Positions 19,297-27,878 of a DNA stretch of 64,000 bases are shown here, piece by piece; position 1 is the first letter of the stretch; every line of letters starts with the position of its first letter. The notes under the pieces were generated by a model, which did no database searches, was not told where the DNA came from, and saw only the letters and a list, made by a program, of their open reading frames with translations. The position numbers and the translations under genes were made by a program. The stretch comes from Erwinia sp. JUb26 (GTDB taxonomy: Bacteria > Pseudomonadota > Gammaproteobacteria > Enterobacterales > Enterobacteriaceae), in contig NZ_RJVB01000003.1 of NCBI RefSeq assembly GCF_003751505.1, positions 494,712-558,711 on the forward strand, written 5' to 3'.

Positions 19297-19339
19297 CCTG
19301 CGAATAGTCCGGGTATCAGATACCTGGACTATTCGCAGG
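19297..19339. repeat. Inverted repeat downstream of the broken ardC (unit D, copy 2)
   Basis: 19-bp arms, 19297-19315 and 19321-19339, with one mismatch around the same TCAGA loop as copy 1 at 10604-10644. The stem differs from copy 1 at matched positions on both sides (GATATTCC/GGAATATC against AATAGTCC/GGACTATT). Confidence 0.75.
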
Positions 19340-19481
19340 CTGCGGGTACGGGCGGCAAAGAGCCCGCGTATCCCGTTAGTCTCTCCTGCAGCCTTTCGCC
19401 CCATGGCATCATCCCGCTCATTCGGACCACGATATGGGGCGAATGGACGGGGCAATCCGTATAAAATCCCGGTGTTGTTTT

Positions 19482-19675
19482 TGCCATGAAAACTTATACA
19501 CCAGGAACTGCCGTTTTCATGCGGGTATGAGCGTTGCCTGTGGGCGTCACTGATGGACGTCAGACCCCGCGTCCATCAGTGACGCCCACCGATGACGCCC
19601 ATGAAACCGTTGCCCGCATCCCGCGTGCATATCCGTTATCCGTGCTTTCAGATACCCGCCGACCCGTGGTCGTCT
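19482..19675. repeat. Repeated ardC leader unit U (copy 3) with perfect 18-bp palindrome
   Basis: Closely repeats 13449-13625. Arms 19542-19559 and 19570-19587 (GGGCGTCACTGATGGACG and complement) are perfect. No ardC follows this copy; the module ends in the hairpin-rich stretch below. Confidence 0.7.
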
Positions 19676-20104
19676 GCCATCTGAAACGCCCGAATCACAG
19701 GCAACGGCGTGTGCCATGACGTTCGGGCTGGACGCCCTCACTGCCTGTCACATGGGGGTAATGTCGCAGCTGGACGCCACGCCAAAACCCCCAAAGTCAA
19801 AGGCGGCACACCGTCACGCGCTACGCGCGACCAACCCCTTTAAGACGCGCGTTTCGCCTGTTTTTTCTCGCAAGCTCCAAAAAACGGGAACGCTGCTTTA
19901 AAGGGGTTGGTCGCGCCTGATCGGTAATATTCCCCGCTGGGGCGGGAAATATTACCTGGCTTGACGGTGTGCGGGGCAAGCCCCCCAAATAAACCGCTGT
20001 CGTGGGCGACAGCTTTTCGCTCGCTGGGGCGGCGAAATTTATTCGGCTCCCCCCGGTCTGCTCAATTCGCTTTGGGCGAATGTTCGCAGGTGGGCGCGGT
20101 GCCT

Positions 20105-20137
20105 GAAAATTAGCAATTTCTGCGAAATTGAATTTTC
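20105..20137. repeat. Long hairpin 1, core CAATTTC-TGC-GAAATTG
   Basis: Outer arms GAAAATT/AATTTTC, an AG bulge on the 5' side, inner arms CAATTTC/GAAATTG and a 3-nt loop. It shares the bulge, core and loop design with hairpin 2 although the outer arms differ. Confidence 0.7.
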
Positions 20138-20153
20138 TGTCCGCGCTCCACAT

Positions 20154-20203
20154 GCTTATTTTACGGCTTAGCAATTTCTCCGAAATTGAAGCCAAAAATA
20201 AGC
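20154..20203. repeat. Long hairpin 2, core CAATTTC-TCC-GAAATTG
   Basis: Outer arms GCTTATTTT/AAAATAAGC and GGCTT/AAGCC, the same AG bulge and inner arms as hairpin 1, and a 3-nt loop. 49 bp after hairpin 1 (start to start). Confidence 0.7.
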
Positions 20204-20266
20204 ACGCCTGAAACCCGCCGTCTGTCAGTCTGTGGCGTCATTCGATACATTATCAATGTTTGTGAT

Positions 20267-20572
20267 TCACATCTGTTCGCGGGCTATTTCAGCCCGGCAT
20301 TCTCGTTCAGAGTTTAATACCGCATGATAGGTATCATCATCGACTTTCGTTCCCTGACTTTCGGCATACCGCCTGAGCTTCTCGGCGTCCGATTCATTAA
20401 GCTGTGACAGATGATGTCGCAATAAACCGATAAATCGGCTTTCATAGATCTCGTAATAAAGCCCGCATCCCTGATTGGCTTCTTTTGACAGAGAATCATA
20501 GATACATGTGACAGATATTCTGTCGTGATGCGTTGAGTGAATATTGGAAATAAATAGGTCTTCTTTATTCAC
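20267..20572 (-). CDS. Hypothetical protein at the end of the T4SS operon
   Basis: 101 aa from GTG 20572 with GGAGA at proper spacing; a TTG start at 20641 would add 23 residues and overlap kikA. Sequence VNKEDLFISNIHSTHH... is soluble and charged, with no signal peptide. I do not recognise the family. It is the last gene of the minus-strand transfer cluster, next to the hairpin-rich region. Confidence 0.6.
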   Translation of the reverse strand: MNKEDLFISNIHSTHHDRISVTCIYDSLSKEANQGCGLYYEIYESRFIGLLRHHLSQLNESDAEKLRRYAESQGTKVDDDTYHAVLNSERECRAEIAREQM

Positions 20573-20621
20573 TTTTGTTTCTCCATGCAGGGAATATATT
20601 AAGATAACGGCTAGGATTGTA

Positions 20622-20924
20622 TTACCATCTGAACCTGCCAAACCTGGAAAGGATTTTATTCACCGCCTCCGGGTCAGCACTGGCGCATTCCCCCAGAAAA
20701 TCTTTTCTGGCATTCAGTGTGTGGTTGGGTAAAAAACCGTGTTTATTCTTTTTAACGATTTTAAAGAAAGCACGCTCCGCAGAACGGCATTCGCTTCCTC
20801 CACTGTTTCCGGTTGCTTTACCGTACATACAAAGCACCACTTCGCACGGGTCAGCAGCGAAAGAATAAACAGGTGTTCCGGCGACAATGCACAGCATTGC
20901 CGCCACAATAACGAAGTATTTCAT
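20622..20924 (-). CDS. kikA: TrbM/KikA-family conjugation protein
   Basis: 100 aa with a signal peptide (MKYFVIVAAMLCIVAGTPVYSFA). The mature part begins DPCEVVLCMYGKATG and has SGGSECRSAERAFF and DFLGEC: the conserved cysteines of the TrbM/KikA domain. In pKM101-like systems the protein is periplasmic and supports conjugation. Downstream of the virB11 and Cag12-like genes. Confidence 0.85.
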   Translation of the reverse strand: MKYFVIVAAMLCIVAGTPVYSFAADPCEVVLCMYGKATGNSGGSECRSAERAFFKIVKKNKHGFLPNHTLNARKDFLGECASADPEAVNKILSRFGRFRW

Positions 20925-20971
20925 GATGGATTCTTTAGCCTATGATTAATTTCAGGATGTGAGAGGAGGAT

Positions 20972-21370
20972 TTAATGTGAAAAATAAATGCGAGTGTCGC
21001 TGCATGTCAGGCATCCAGAGACAGGTTGATATTCAATAACGCCTTTTGCACCATATCGACGCAGCCAGTTTTTTGCAGTAAAGAATTCTGCGCCTGATGT
21101 TGTAGCAACAACAATACGTGCAGAGTGGGCGGCCGCGTAATATACGGCGGGCGTCCAGTGTGTCTCATTAAAATTCCGTGTGTGAATGGATAATAACCAT
21201 GTATCTTTAACCATCGGAGAAAGAATAATTACCGGGTTGTCTCGCCATTGAGGTAAACCGGTATTGACTGACTGGCCCGGTTTATCCCATTCAACAGTAA
21301 CCGGTGGCGGGGGTGAAGAACAGCCGGAAAGTACCAGCGAAAATAGCAGCATATTGATAACCTTCATCAT
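20972..21370 (-). CDS. Cag12-like lipoprotein of the T4SS cluster
   Basis: 132 aa. Lipobox LVLSGCSS near residue 16, so outer-membrane lipoprotein. The C-terminal part contains GAEFFTAKNWLRRYGAKGVIEYQP. This resembles the Cag12 family found next to VirB-type systems. ATGATGA overlap with the stop of virB11. Probably a core-complex accessory. Confidence 0.7.
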   Translation of the reverse strand: MMKVINMLLFSLVLSGCSSPPPPVTVEWDKPGQSVNTGLPQWRDNPVIILSPMVKDTWLLSIHTRNFNETHWTPAVYYAAAHSARIVVATTSGAEFFTAKNWLRRYGAKGVIEYQPVSGCLTCSDTRIYFSH

Positions 21371-22386
21371 GCTTTCATCTCCTCAAAAAAGGCGCTGCGG
21401 TGCAGTGGCCGGAAATAAATATCATTCATCCGGCGCATATTACCGTCCAGGTCGATACTCACGATAACGTCCAGACTGTCCAGCACCTTGCGTAACATAA
21501 AGGTGTAAGGCAGCCGGGCGCATTGCGGGTTTTCATAACAGCGGGTAATAAACCCGTCTACCGCTTCCATTGCTGAACCGGCATGGACAGAGGTCATACT
21601 GCCTTCATGGCCGGAACCGGTTATCTTTAGAAAATCCCAGGCTTCACCGCCGCGTACTTCGGTTAATAGTATGCGGTCGGGATTCATGCGGTAATTCCAG
21701 CGCAGCAGGCTGGCGGGCGTCACAATTGACCCTTTTTCATCTGCCGATTCTGACGGATAAAAAAGGTGGACGTAGTTTTTATGAATAAATAGGGTGATTT
21801 CTGGATTATCTTCAATGGTCGTAATACGAAGATGGCGCGGAATAAAACCAATCAGCATCTTCATATAAGTGGTTTTCCCGGTACTGGTTTCCCCGGCCAC
21901 CGCAATGGTTTTGCCGTACTCCACGCACTTTTCCATAAAGCGTGGAATATCTTTTGCGTTATACAGGGCCAGTAATTCCTGATCGTGCGTCTGTATTTTT
22001 TCTGTGCCCGTCACCCGATTATAAAACCCGGCGGCGATATAGTCCTGATGCGGGATTTGCACCTGTGAGGGTTTACGCAGGGTGATGGACACCGTGTTAC
22101 GCTCACAGGCCGGGGGCACAATAACCTGACAACGTTCGCCGGATTCCAGCGTGGCTGACAGCCCCGGCTTGATATCTTCGATATTGTCGCCGTGATGCTT
22201 CGCCAGGCATCTGGCGAAGTTGTAGCAGCCCTCATAATCCAGCGGGACGGTGTGCTGTTCCCAGACGCCGTTAATTTTGGTGAAAAGCTCACCCGGGCGG
22301 TTGACGGCGATCTCTGTCAGTCCCTGGCGATCCAAAAAATCGCCAAAAAATCGCTGCTTATAGCGGTCGAGAGAGAGGTTTTTCAT
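21367..22386 (-). CDS. virB11: VirB11 secretion ATPase
   Basis: 339 aa from ATG 22386 with AAGGA 6 bp upstream. N-terminal domain, then Walker A GETSTGKTTYMK (about residue 165), an Asp box, Walker B-like ILLTEVRGGEAWDFL (about 240) and the His box SGHEGSMTSVHAGS. This is the hexameric ATPase of the pilus and transfer machine. It is cut off from virB10 by two genes, one on the other strand, so it may need its own promoter. Confidence 0.93.
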   Translation of the reverse strand: MKNLSLDRYKQRFFGDFLDRQGLTEIAVNRPGELFTKINGVWEQHTVPLDYEGCYNFARCLAKHHGDNIEDIKPGLSATLESGERCQVIVPPACERNTVSITLRKPSQVQIPHQDYIAAGFYNRVTGTEKIQTHDQELLALYNAKDIPRFMEKCVEYGKTIAVAGETSTGKTTYMKMLIGFIPRHLRITTIEDNPEITLFIHKNYVHLFYPSESADEKGSIVTPASLLRWNYRMNPDRILLTEVRGGEAWDFLKITGSGHEGSMTSVHAGSAMEAVDGFITRCYENPQCARLPYTFMLRKVLDSLDVIVSIDLDGNMRRMNDIYFRPLHRSAFFEEMKA

Positions 22387-22423
22387 GTGATATCCTTGAA
22401 TCGGATGAACGTATGGAGGGCGC

Positions 22424-23431
22424 ATGTCGAAGACGAAGGTACTGTTCGCTTATTGCCATGAACTGGGGCGCTGCTTGTCCATTGATGAAGCGCGAACGGA
22501 ATTTTTTTCCAGAAAGCCGGAAGAAAGAAAGCGGTTCACTTTTTCCTGTAGCGATCGCAACTGTAATGTCACCATTAGCGGCGTTAACTATCACGTCAAA
22601 GCTGAGGATGGCGAAAAATTCAAGGCTGCACACTTCCGTTCCCCCCATCCTCACAAGTTCGGATGTGAATGGATCGCGTTCACCGAGGGTGCCGATCAGG
22701 ACAGACGGCCGGACGAATCAGAGGCTGATTTCACGGAAAGAAAAGCAAAGCAAAAGCTGACGGACTATATCAACTGCTTTGACCCTTCGATTGATGATCC
22801 TGAGGGTGAGCCAGCTGATCCCCTGAAGCTTGCCACTCCCGCTCATGTAAAAAAACCTGTCGGGGATGATGAAAAGTCCGGTGCAGATGAAGAGCCACGC
22901 TGGAGTCGCTATACGCGAACCAACCAGCTGCAGCGACTGATCGACACATGGCAGGAAGCGAAAGAAACGCTGCCTCAGGATGAGTTCAGGGCATTGAGAC
23001 TCAGGATCATGCATCACGGTCAGGTCTATCTTCATGAATATATAACGCATATTCAGCGAGGATTGACTAACCCCTACGCGGGCGTCATCTATGGCGGTGG
23101 GACCCTGATGCATCGGTATGGCCGGGGTTTTCTTATTAATTTCTTTGATAAATATGAGGGTAAACCTGTTCGCCTGTATGTCAGTAAAGATCTGATGGCG
23201 AAAGGGCGATTTGGTCATTATATCGATGAAATTTTGGACACAGAGAACGTCAGATATTTCCGTGTATTTCTGCTCAATCCGGTTGTTTTTGAAAGGGAAA
23301 ATAGCGCAGGAAAATCCGTTATCAACCTTGAAATATCAAAGCTGCGCCAACTGGCGATTTACTACGAGCTGAACTCCAGCAGGGTAGATGATTCTCCATC
23401 CCCGGAGCAGGAGGGGGACAGTTCGGCATAG
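22424..23431 (+). CDS. Unknown protein with zinc-ribbon N-terminus, opposite strand inside the T4SS operon
   Basis: 335 aa, GGAGGGC before the ATG. The first 90 residues hold paired metal-ligand candidates: FSCSDRNCNV, then AAHFRSPHPHKFGCEW. This is the layout seen in the N-terminal zinc module of CoiA-like proteins (tentative). A charged linker follows near residues 100-160 (DDEKSGADEEPRWSR), then a C-terminal globular domain (RLYVSKDLMAKGRFGHYI). Transcribed against the T4SS genes, 37 bp from the virB11 start and overlapping the 3' end of the 128-aa gene by 70 bp. Function unknown; position suggests cargo inserted in the operon. Confidence 0.75.
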   Translation: MSKTKVLFAYCHELGRCLSIDEARTEFFSRKPEERKRFTFSCSDRNCNVTISGVNYHVKAEDGEKFKAAHFRSPHPHKFGCEWIAFTEGADQDRRPDESEADFTERKAKQKLTDYINCFDPSIDDPEGEPADPLKLATPAHVKKPVGDDEKSGADEEPRWSRYTRTNQLQRLIDTWQEAKETLPQDEFRALRLRIMHHGQVYLHEYITHIQRGLTNPYAGVIYGGGTLMHRYGRGFLINFFDKYEGKPVRLYVSKDLMAKGRFGHYIDEILDTENVRYFRVFLLNPVVFERENSAGKSVINLEISKLRQLAIYYELNSSRVDDSPSPEQEGDSSA

Positions 23432-23748
23432 CGGGCTAATGTCGTCACAAGAATGATAATATCGGTGATGTCAGGCAGCGATATCTGCTTATGTGCCAGC
23501 CGGATATCGTCTGAGGTAAAAGGCGGTACATCCAGAGAACCTTCACCGATGGTGAGGCAGAACGTTTGTTCTTCCCCAAAGTCAATGATGAGCTCTGTCA
23601 ATGTGCCCCCGGCACGATAACATGTCATGACTATTCTCCTGATCCCGGTAAGGTGTGACATTACGTCGTTGACTACGGCATTGCTGTAATCGTCCCTGAC
23701 GATGACGTCTGTCGCGGTGACGCCAAACAGAAACTTTCGATTATTCAC
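23362..23748 (-). CDS. Hypothetical protein following virB10
   Basis: 128 aa, overlapping the end of virB10 by 8 bp and so probably translated with it. Soluble, with a DFGEEQTFCLTIGEG strand. No recognised domain. Its 3' end overlaps the convergent 335-aa gene. Confidence 0.65.
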   Translation of the reverse strand: MNNRKFLFGVTATDVIVRDDYSNAVVNDVMSHLTGIRRIVMTCYRAGGTLTELIIDFGEEQTFCLTIGEGSLDVPPFTSDDIRLAHKQISLPDITDIIILVTTLARYAELSPSCSGDGESSTLLEFSS

Positions 23749-24982
23749 TCTTCAACCTCAGCGTATAGATGCCGGAAAAATCAATATCCCGCCCTGTGAT
23801 CAGATTGATGATCTCCCCCTGATTTTTGTCGAGGGTCGGTGGGATATTGATGCTGTTTTCCAGCGTGGTACGTGCCATATCCGCCATGGCCTGACGGCTG
23901 TTTTCGGTATAGTCTGTATTACGATCTTTCTGACCGGCGCTGTTGGATGCCCATGCCCCAATATCAGGGATCATACCAACCAGTAATGCGCCGCCGAATC
24001 GCTCCCTGAAATGCGTGTCGATCCAACCGTCAACGCCAGCCTCGCCGAGCTCCCCAGCTGCGCGAGTGTCGATCAGCGGAATATCAAGATAAGGGGGCTG
24101 GCGGGTACGCAGTTTTGTGATGATGAGAAAGGCGCGTCCCTGTCCTTGCATCATTCCTGTCTCTGCACCAGTCTGATAAACGCCTGAAGCCGTGGTTCCT
24201 TTTTCAATCAGTTTGGTATTACCGCTGGCACTCCAGATATCGTCGGCGATCGTGCAGCGGATTTTCCCCGCCCGATCCGAGACAAAGCGGTAATCCAGTG
24301 AGCAGGGAATAGCGGTATTTTCCGGGACGTACAGGTCCGGGTTGTAAGGAATACGCCGCACTGCTGCAGGGGAGGGTTCCAGTGGTGGCGCGGTGGTGTT
24401 TTGCTGATCAGTAGATGACGTTCCTGACTGTTGCATGTCAGAGGTTGCCTGCGTCATCTCCTGCTGCCGGGTCCGTACCGGGTTTTGGGCCGCAGCGGCT
24501 GAACCATCGCGCCGAACCAAAAAATGGGCTTTATTGAGTTGAGGCGGCATTTCAGGCTCCGGGGCTGTCGTCATGCGCGGGCTGTTTTCTGCCGGTTCCG
24601 ATGCTTCTGCTCCGGTATCTTGCGTACCCAGATCGGTGCGCTGCCGGTAATCGCTGCGGTTCGGCTGTGGCGCAGCATCCTGCCGCTTCTCTTCACCGGG
24701 TTGCCAGAGCAGATTGCGGTATATCCAGTTGCCCGCCCATGCCAGCGCAATCAGCGCAACGGCGGCGAGTGCCAGAAACGCGGTGGCTTTCCCGCGCCTG
24801 CGCTTTTTCAGTTTGTTTACGGCGGGTTGTAGCGGATCGTTCTCTTCATCGTCCTGCGCGGTGAGAAGCGTCGCTTCCCGCTTTGCACGGGCCTCGTGCT
24901 CCAGCGTGGCAATATCATCATCTCGTTGTGCTGGAGAAGGCTCTGCGCCATCAGGCACCGGATGCGGGTGTTCATCGTTCAT
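23741..24982 (-). CDS. virB10: VirB10 T4SS core-complex protein
   Basis: 413 aa from the second ATG (24982), which lies at better spacing from GAGGAG. Cytoplasmic N-terminus, one membrane helix (ATAFLALAAVALIALAWAGNW, about 65-85) and a Pro/Gln-rich periplasmic linker. The TrbI/VirB10 C-terminal domain follows, with PYNPDLYVPENTAIPCSLDY and DIWSASGNTKLIEKGT. It spans both membranes and gates the outer pore with VirB7 and VirB9. Confidence 0.93.
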   Translation of the reverse strand: MNDEHPHPVPDGAEPSPAQRDDDIATLEHEARAKREATLLTAQDDEENDPLQPAVNKLKKRRRGKATAFLALAAVALIALAWAGNWIYRNLLWQPGEEKRQDAAPQPNRSDYRQRTDLGTQDTGAEASEPAENSPRMTTAPEPEMPPQLNKAHFLVRRDGSAAAAQNPVRTRQQEMTQATSDMQQSGTSSTDQQNTTAPPLEPSPAAVRRIPYNPDLYVPENTAIPCSLDYRFVSDRAGKIRCTIADDIWSASGNTKLIEKGTTASGVYQTGAETGMMQGQGRAFLIITKLRTRQPPYLDIPLIDTRAAGELGEAGVDGWIDTHFRERFGGALLVGMIPDIGAWASNSAGQKDRNTDYTENSRQAMADMARTTLENSINIPPTLDKNQGEIINLITGRDIDFSGIYTLRLKSE

Positions 24983-25001
24983 CTGCATGACTCCTCATTT
25001 T

Positions 25002-25907
25002 TCAGTGGGTTGCGGCCTTTTCCACCCGCTCAACATGCGGTGAAACCGTGGCACCATCAGCGGCCTGGACCTTACCAAAACCGCGATTTTCCAGGCCGAC
25101 CACGGCGTTACCGGAACGCAGGACCAGACGGGGCGTGACCTCCTGAATGACCAGTACGGTGAAGTCGCCTTTTCTGCGGATACTGCTGTTAGCCACATGC
25201 TCCTGGCCGTTAAGCTCTTTTGTCACGGAGGGAATAGATTTGGCCGGGGAGAAGCCCACGAACGTAAACCGGCCATCGTCATACGCAAAATCCGGAACGA
25301 TACGGGTGCTGTCGCGCCCCGGATATTTGAGGTAGTCCCAGTTGCGTGGCGTCTGCGCGGCATTCAGGGCCTGCTGAATGTCAGTCTGCTGCTGTTTTTG
25401 CTCGCGCTCCAGCGCTCTGGCCGCTGTCTCACGGCTGGCCTTCTCCCTGTCTTCGCCCGGATAACGGTAACTCACCTGGAAAGCAGGCTGCTGCGGTGAC
25501 TTATCATCGATGACGTTCAGCTCGACGTTGTACAGCCGACGGGTAGTGACGATCAGCAGGTTGGTATGCCAGTCCTGGCTGTTAGGGGGGATCACCACCT
25601 GCGTGGTGTTACCGTCCGCGCCGGGCGCGCCCTGAACGAGCGCCACCGGGCGGACGTTGACCCGGTTGGCGTCCGGTGTGGCTTCCCACGCTTCTTCAAA
25701 ACCGGGTCTGGCACTGATAACCGCTTCGTCGCTGTCAAAGACCAGCGTGGTCATGAAACCGGGCCGGGTGCTGACGACAGTAACGTTCAGTGGGTTATAG
25801 ACAACCTGCTGAACGCGGGCATCATAGCGGCTGGCCTGCGGGATGGCCGCGCACCATGCCGTGCCACACATCATCAGCGCCAGCGGGATAAGAGTGATGC
25901 TTTTCAT
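25002..25907 (-). CDS. virB9: VirB9 T4SS core-complex protein
   Basis: 301 aa, signal peptide MKSITLIPLALMMCGTAWCA. VirB9/CagX fold: TRRLYNVELNVID, then PQQPAFQVSYRYPGED and the C-terminal WDYLKYPGRD...PDFAYDDGRFTFVGF block. Overlaps virB8 by one base and lies 19 bp before virB10. Forms the outer ring with VirB7. Confidence 0.93.
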   Translation of the reverse strand: MKSITLIPLALMMCGTAWCAAIPQASRYDARVQQVVYNPLNVTVVSTRPGFMTTLVFDSDEAVISARPGFEEAWEATPDANRVNVRPVALVQGAPGADGNTTQVVIPPNSQDWHTNLLIVTTRRLYNVELNVIDDKSPQQPAFQVSYRYPGEDREKASRETAARALEREQKQQQTDIQQALNAAQTPRNWDYLKYPGRDSTRIVPDFAYDDGRFTFVGFSPAKSIPSVTKELNGQEHVANSSIRRKGDFTVLVIQEVTPRLVLRSGNAVVGLENRGFGKVQAADGATVSPHVERVEKAATH

Positions 25908-26590
25908 TATTCACCTCCCCGAATTTCACGGTCTGCCTGCCAGCTGGTCACGATAAAACCGAACGGATTAACCTCCCGTTCCGTATCGCTCATTTCTCGG
26001 CCGGGGTCGGAGTGAAATGTCAGGCGGGCATCCCAGTATTCGATGCGTGTGCTATTGTCCGCGAGGCGGCGGATGGTCTTTTTGTAACGAAGGGTGGCAA
26101 CTTTATCGGGATCCGTGCCTGAGGTGATCTGGTTTGACAGAATGTCGATTCGCACGGTATTTGTCCCATTCTGGTACACCTTGTCCGGGGCATCTTTTCC
26201 GGCATACAGCGCCAGGTAGTCATCGTTGACTGGGGGACTGTTAAAAACCTGTACTGTTGCATAATCGTCCTGCAGGGAAGGGTACATGTATCGTTCACGC
26301 AGTCTGACGTAGCTGGTGGTCATCGCCTTCTGATAAGCGTCCTCGGCCGTCAGGCTGGTCTTTGATACGCGGGTGACGTGCTCCACCCGCCCGGTATGAT
26401 TATCAACTGTGTACAGTTCAATGACCGTTTGTTTCAGCGGCAACATCAGCACTACGGCGATAAGCGCCAGTGCGGCGAGGATCAGCCCCGCGCCGCCCAC
26501 CATAAACCCGGCTTTTGTGGCACGTTTGTCCCGCTCAATCATCTGCTGTTCAAAGGTGCGGGAATCCGCAATGAGGGTCTGTTCACTCAT
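25907..26590 (-). CDS. virB8: VirB8 inner-membrane T4SS protein
   Basis: 227 aa. Short cytoplasmic tail, one membrane helix (FMVGGAGLILAALALIAVVLML, about 29-50), then the periplasmic VirB8 NTF2-like domain, with YVRLRERYMYPSLQDDYATVQVF and NPFGFIVTSWQADREI. Starts in an ATGAGTGA overlap with virB7. Confidence 0.93.
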   Translation of the reverse strand: MSEQTLIADSRTFEQQMIERDKRATKAGFMVGGAGLILAALALIAVVLMLPLKQTVIELYTVDNHTGRVEHVTRVSKTSLTAEDAYQKAMTTSYVRLRERYMYPSLQDDYATVQVFNSPPVNDDYLALYAGKDAPDKVYQNGTNTVRIDILSNQITSGTDPDKVATLRYKKTIRRLADNSTRIEYWDARLTFHSDPGREMSDTEREVNPFGFIVTSWQADREIRGGE

Positions 26591-26720
26591 GACTGTTTAA
26601 CTCCGCCATAATCTGAGGGGTGTTCACCGGGATGCCCTGACCACCAAAGGCAGGAGGACGGGGAGACTGCGCGCAACCGGAAAGCGCGCACAGCAAAGCC
26701 AGCGCAATCAAGCGTTTCAT
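26583..26720 (-). CDS. virB7: VirB7 small lipoprotein
   Basis: 45 aa, reading MKRLIALALLCALSGCAQS and ending MAELNSHE. The lipobox LSGC places Cys16 as the lipidated residue, and the proline-rich short mature part fits VirB7. Overlaps the start of virB8 by 8 bp, between virB6 and virB8 as in other VirB operons. Confidence 0.85.
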   Translation of the reverse strand: MKRLIALALLCALSGCAQSPRPPAFGGQGIPVNTPQIMAELNSHE

Positions 26721-26803
26721 TGGGTGCTTCCTTAGTGAGATGAAAACAGGGTTATGTTTTCGTCGGAGGAATTAACGGGAGTATTTCAGCAGGGATAACA
26801 GGT

Positions 26804-27868
26804 TTAACGATGGAATTTTTGAACGGCCGTTTCTCTTGATCGCGCCAGTCTCCGGGCTTCGTTGCGGGCAATCATCTGTTCAATCGCATTCTTACGTGCC
26901 TGAGCGGCACTGTATCCCGGACCACTGCCGGGTTTACCCGCACTGGCATTTCTCCAGCCCTGAATATTGTCCTGAAGGGTGCGGGTTGTCTGCTGCCCGG
27001 CTCCTGCTGCCAGTTTCCCGGCACCAAAAGCTGCCGCGCCGATACCCACCGCTGCCAGCCCTTGCATAGATATGGTTGCACTGGCTCCGGCCAGCGCTCC
27101 GGCCAGTTTTGCGGAGAGGTAGACCAGTATTGCAGCACAGACACCGGCCAGACAGACCTGTGCGCCTAACTCCACAATGTTGGATTGTGCTGACAGTTGG
27201 GTTGCAATATCTAACCGCGAGTTTAGATAATTAACGACAATGCGCAGTGACAACGCAGAAAACAGAACCGTTAATATGGCGGCGAAAACATTTTGCAGCC
27301 AGTTGTTAAACATGGGGCGTAAAAAGCCATACAGCAGACAAAAGATAAAGACGGGGGCGGTAATACTTAGCAGTAAAACCATGACTTCCGCGATCATTGA
27401 AATAAAGGCGGTGATAATCATTAATACGAATATCCCGAGCCAGACATAAAATTGAGCCGTCATGCCCTCATCTTTTATGTACGTTGAGTTATCCATGTCG
27501 TGTAACGTTTTACCCAATACTTTCGCTTTACCCCATAAGCTATCCAGTAACTGCCAGATATTATCGCTGCCGGAAAATCCCTCCTTTAAGCCATTGATGG
27601 CGTCAATAACCCCATCGAGATAACCGCTGACATTTGCCACAAAGGACAGGATGATTGCCATCCTCATGATGTCCCACATGACATCTTCCATTGGCGTGGA
27701 CAGCTTACCTGCCAGGGTCTGGTAACCGCGCCACATGATATAGAGTGTGGCCGACGTTGCCGCCAGCCCTACCATCATGGAAGAATATGACATCATCAGT
27801 CCCTTTGTGGCGTCAGTAACTCCTCCTATCAGGTGTTTTTCAACACCGATAAATACACCACCGGGCAT
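26804..27868 (-). CDS. virB6: VirB6 polytopic inner-membrane protein
   Basis: 354 aa, ATG with GAGG upstream. Several hydrophobic helices: MVGLAATSATLYIMWRGYQ, then WLGIFVLMIITAFISMIAE, VLLLSITAPVFIFCLLYGFL and a late Ala/Gly-rich helix pair. Ends in a charged tail. TrbL/VirB6 family, part of the inner-membrane channel. Lies just after the eexN gene. Confidence 0.9.
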   Translation of the reverse strand: MPGGVFIGVEKHLIGGVTDATKGLMMSYSSMMVGLAATSATLYIMWRGYQTLAGKLSTPMEDVMWDIMRMAIILSFVANVSGYLDGVIDAINGLKEGFSGSDNIWQLLDSLWGKAKVLGKTLHDMDNSTYIKDEGMTAQFYVWLGIFVLMIITAFISMIAEVMVLLLSITAPVFIFCLLYGFLRPMFNNWLQNVFAAILTVLFSALSLRIVVNYLNSRLDIATQLSAQSNIVELGAQVCLAGVCAAILVYLSAKLAGALAGASATISMQGLAAVGIGAAAFGAGKLAAGAGQQTTRTLQDNIQGWRNASAGKPGSGPGYSAAQARKNAIEQMIARNEARRLARSRETAVQKFHR

Positions 27869-27878
27869 ATTAACCTCA

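Larger units (their letters stand above)
19676..20266. other. Gene-free region rich in inverted repeats (candidate oriT/origin)
   Basis: About 590 bp without a credible gene. It holds at least five inverted repeats: 19825-19843 with 19898-19916 (19 bp, perfect), GGTAATATT/AATATTACC at about 19922-19956, GCTGTCG/GCGACAGC near 19992, and the paired long hairpins 20105-20137 and 20154-20203. It sits between the ardC units and the downstream end of the type IV secretion cluster, a common place for a transfer origin. That role is inferred. Confidence 0.5.
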
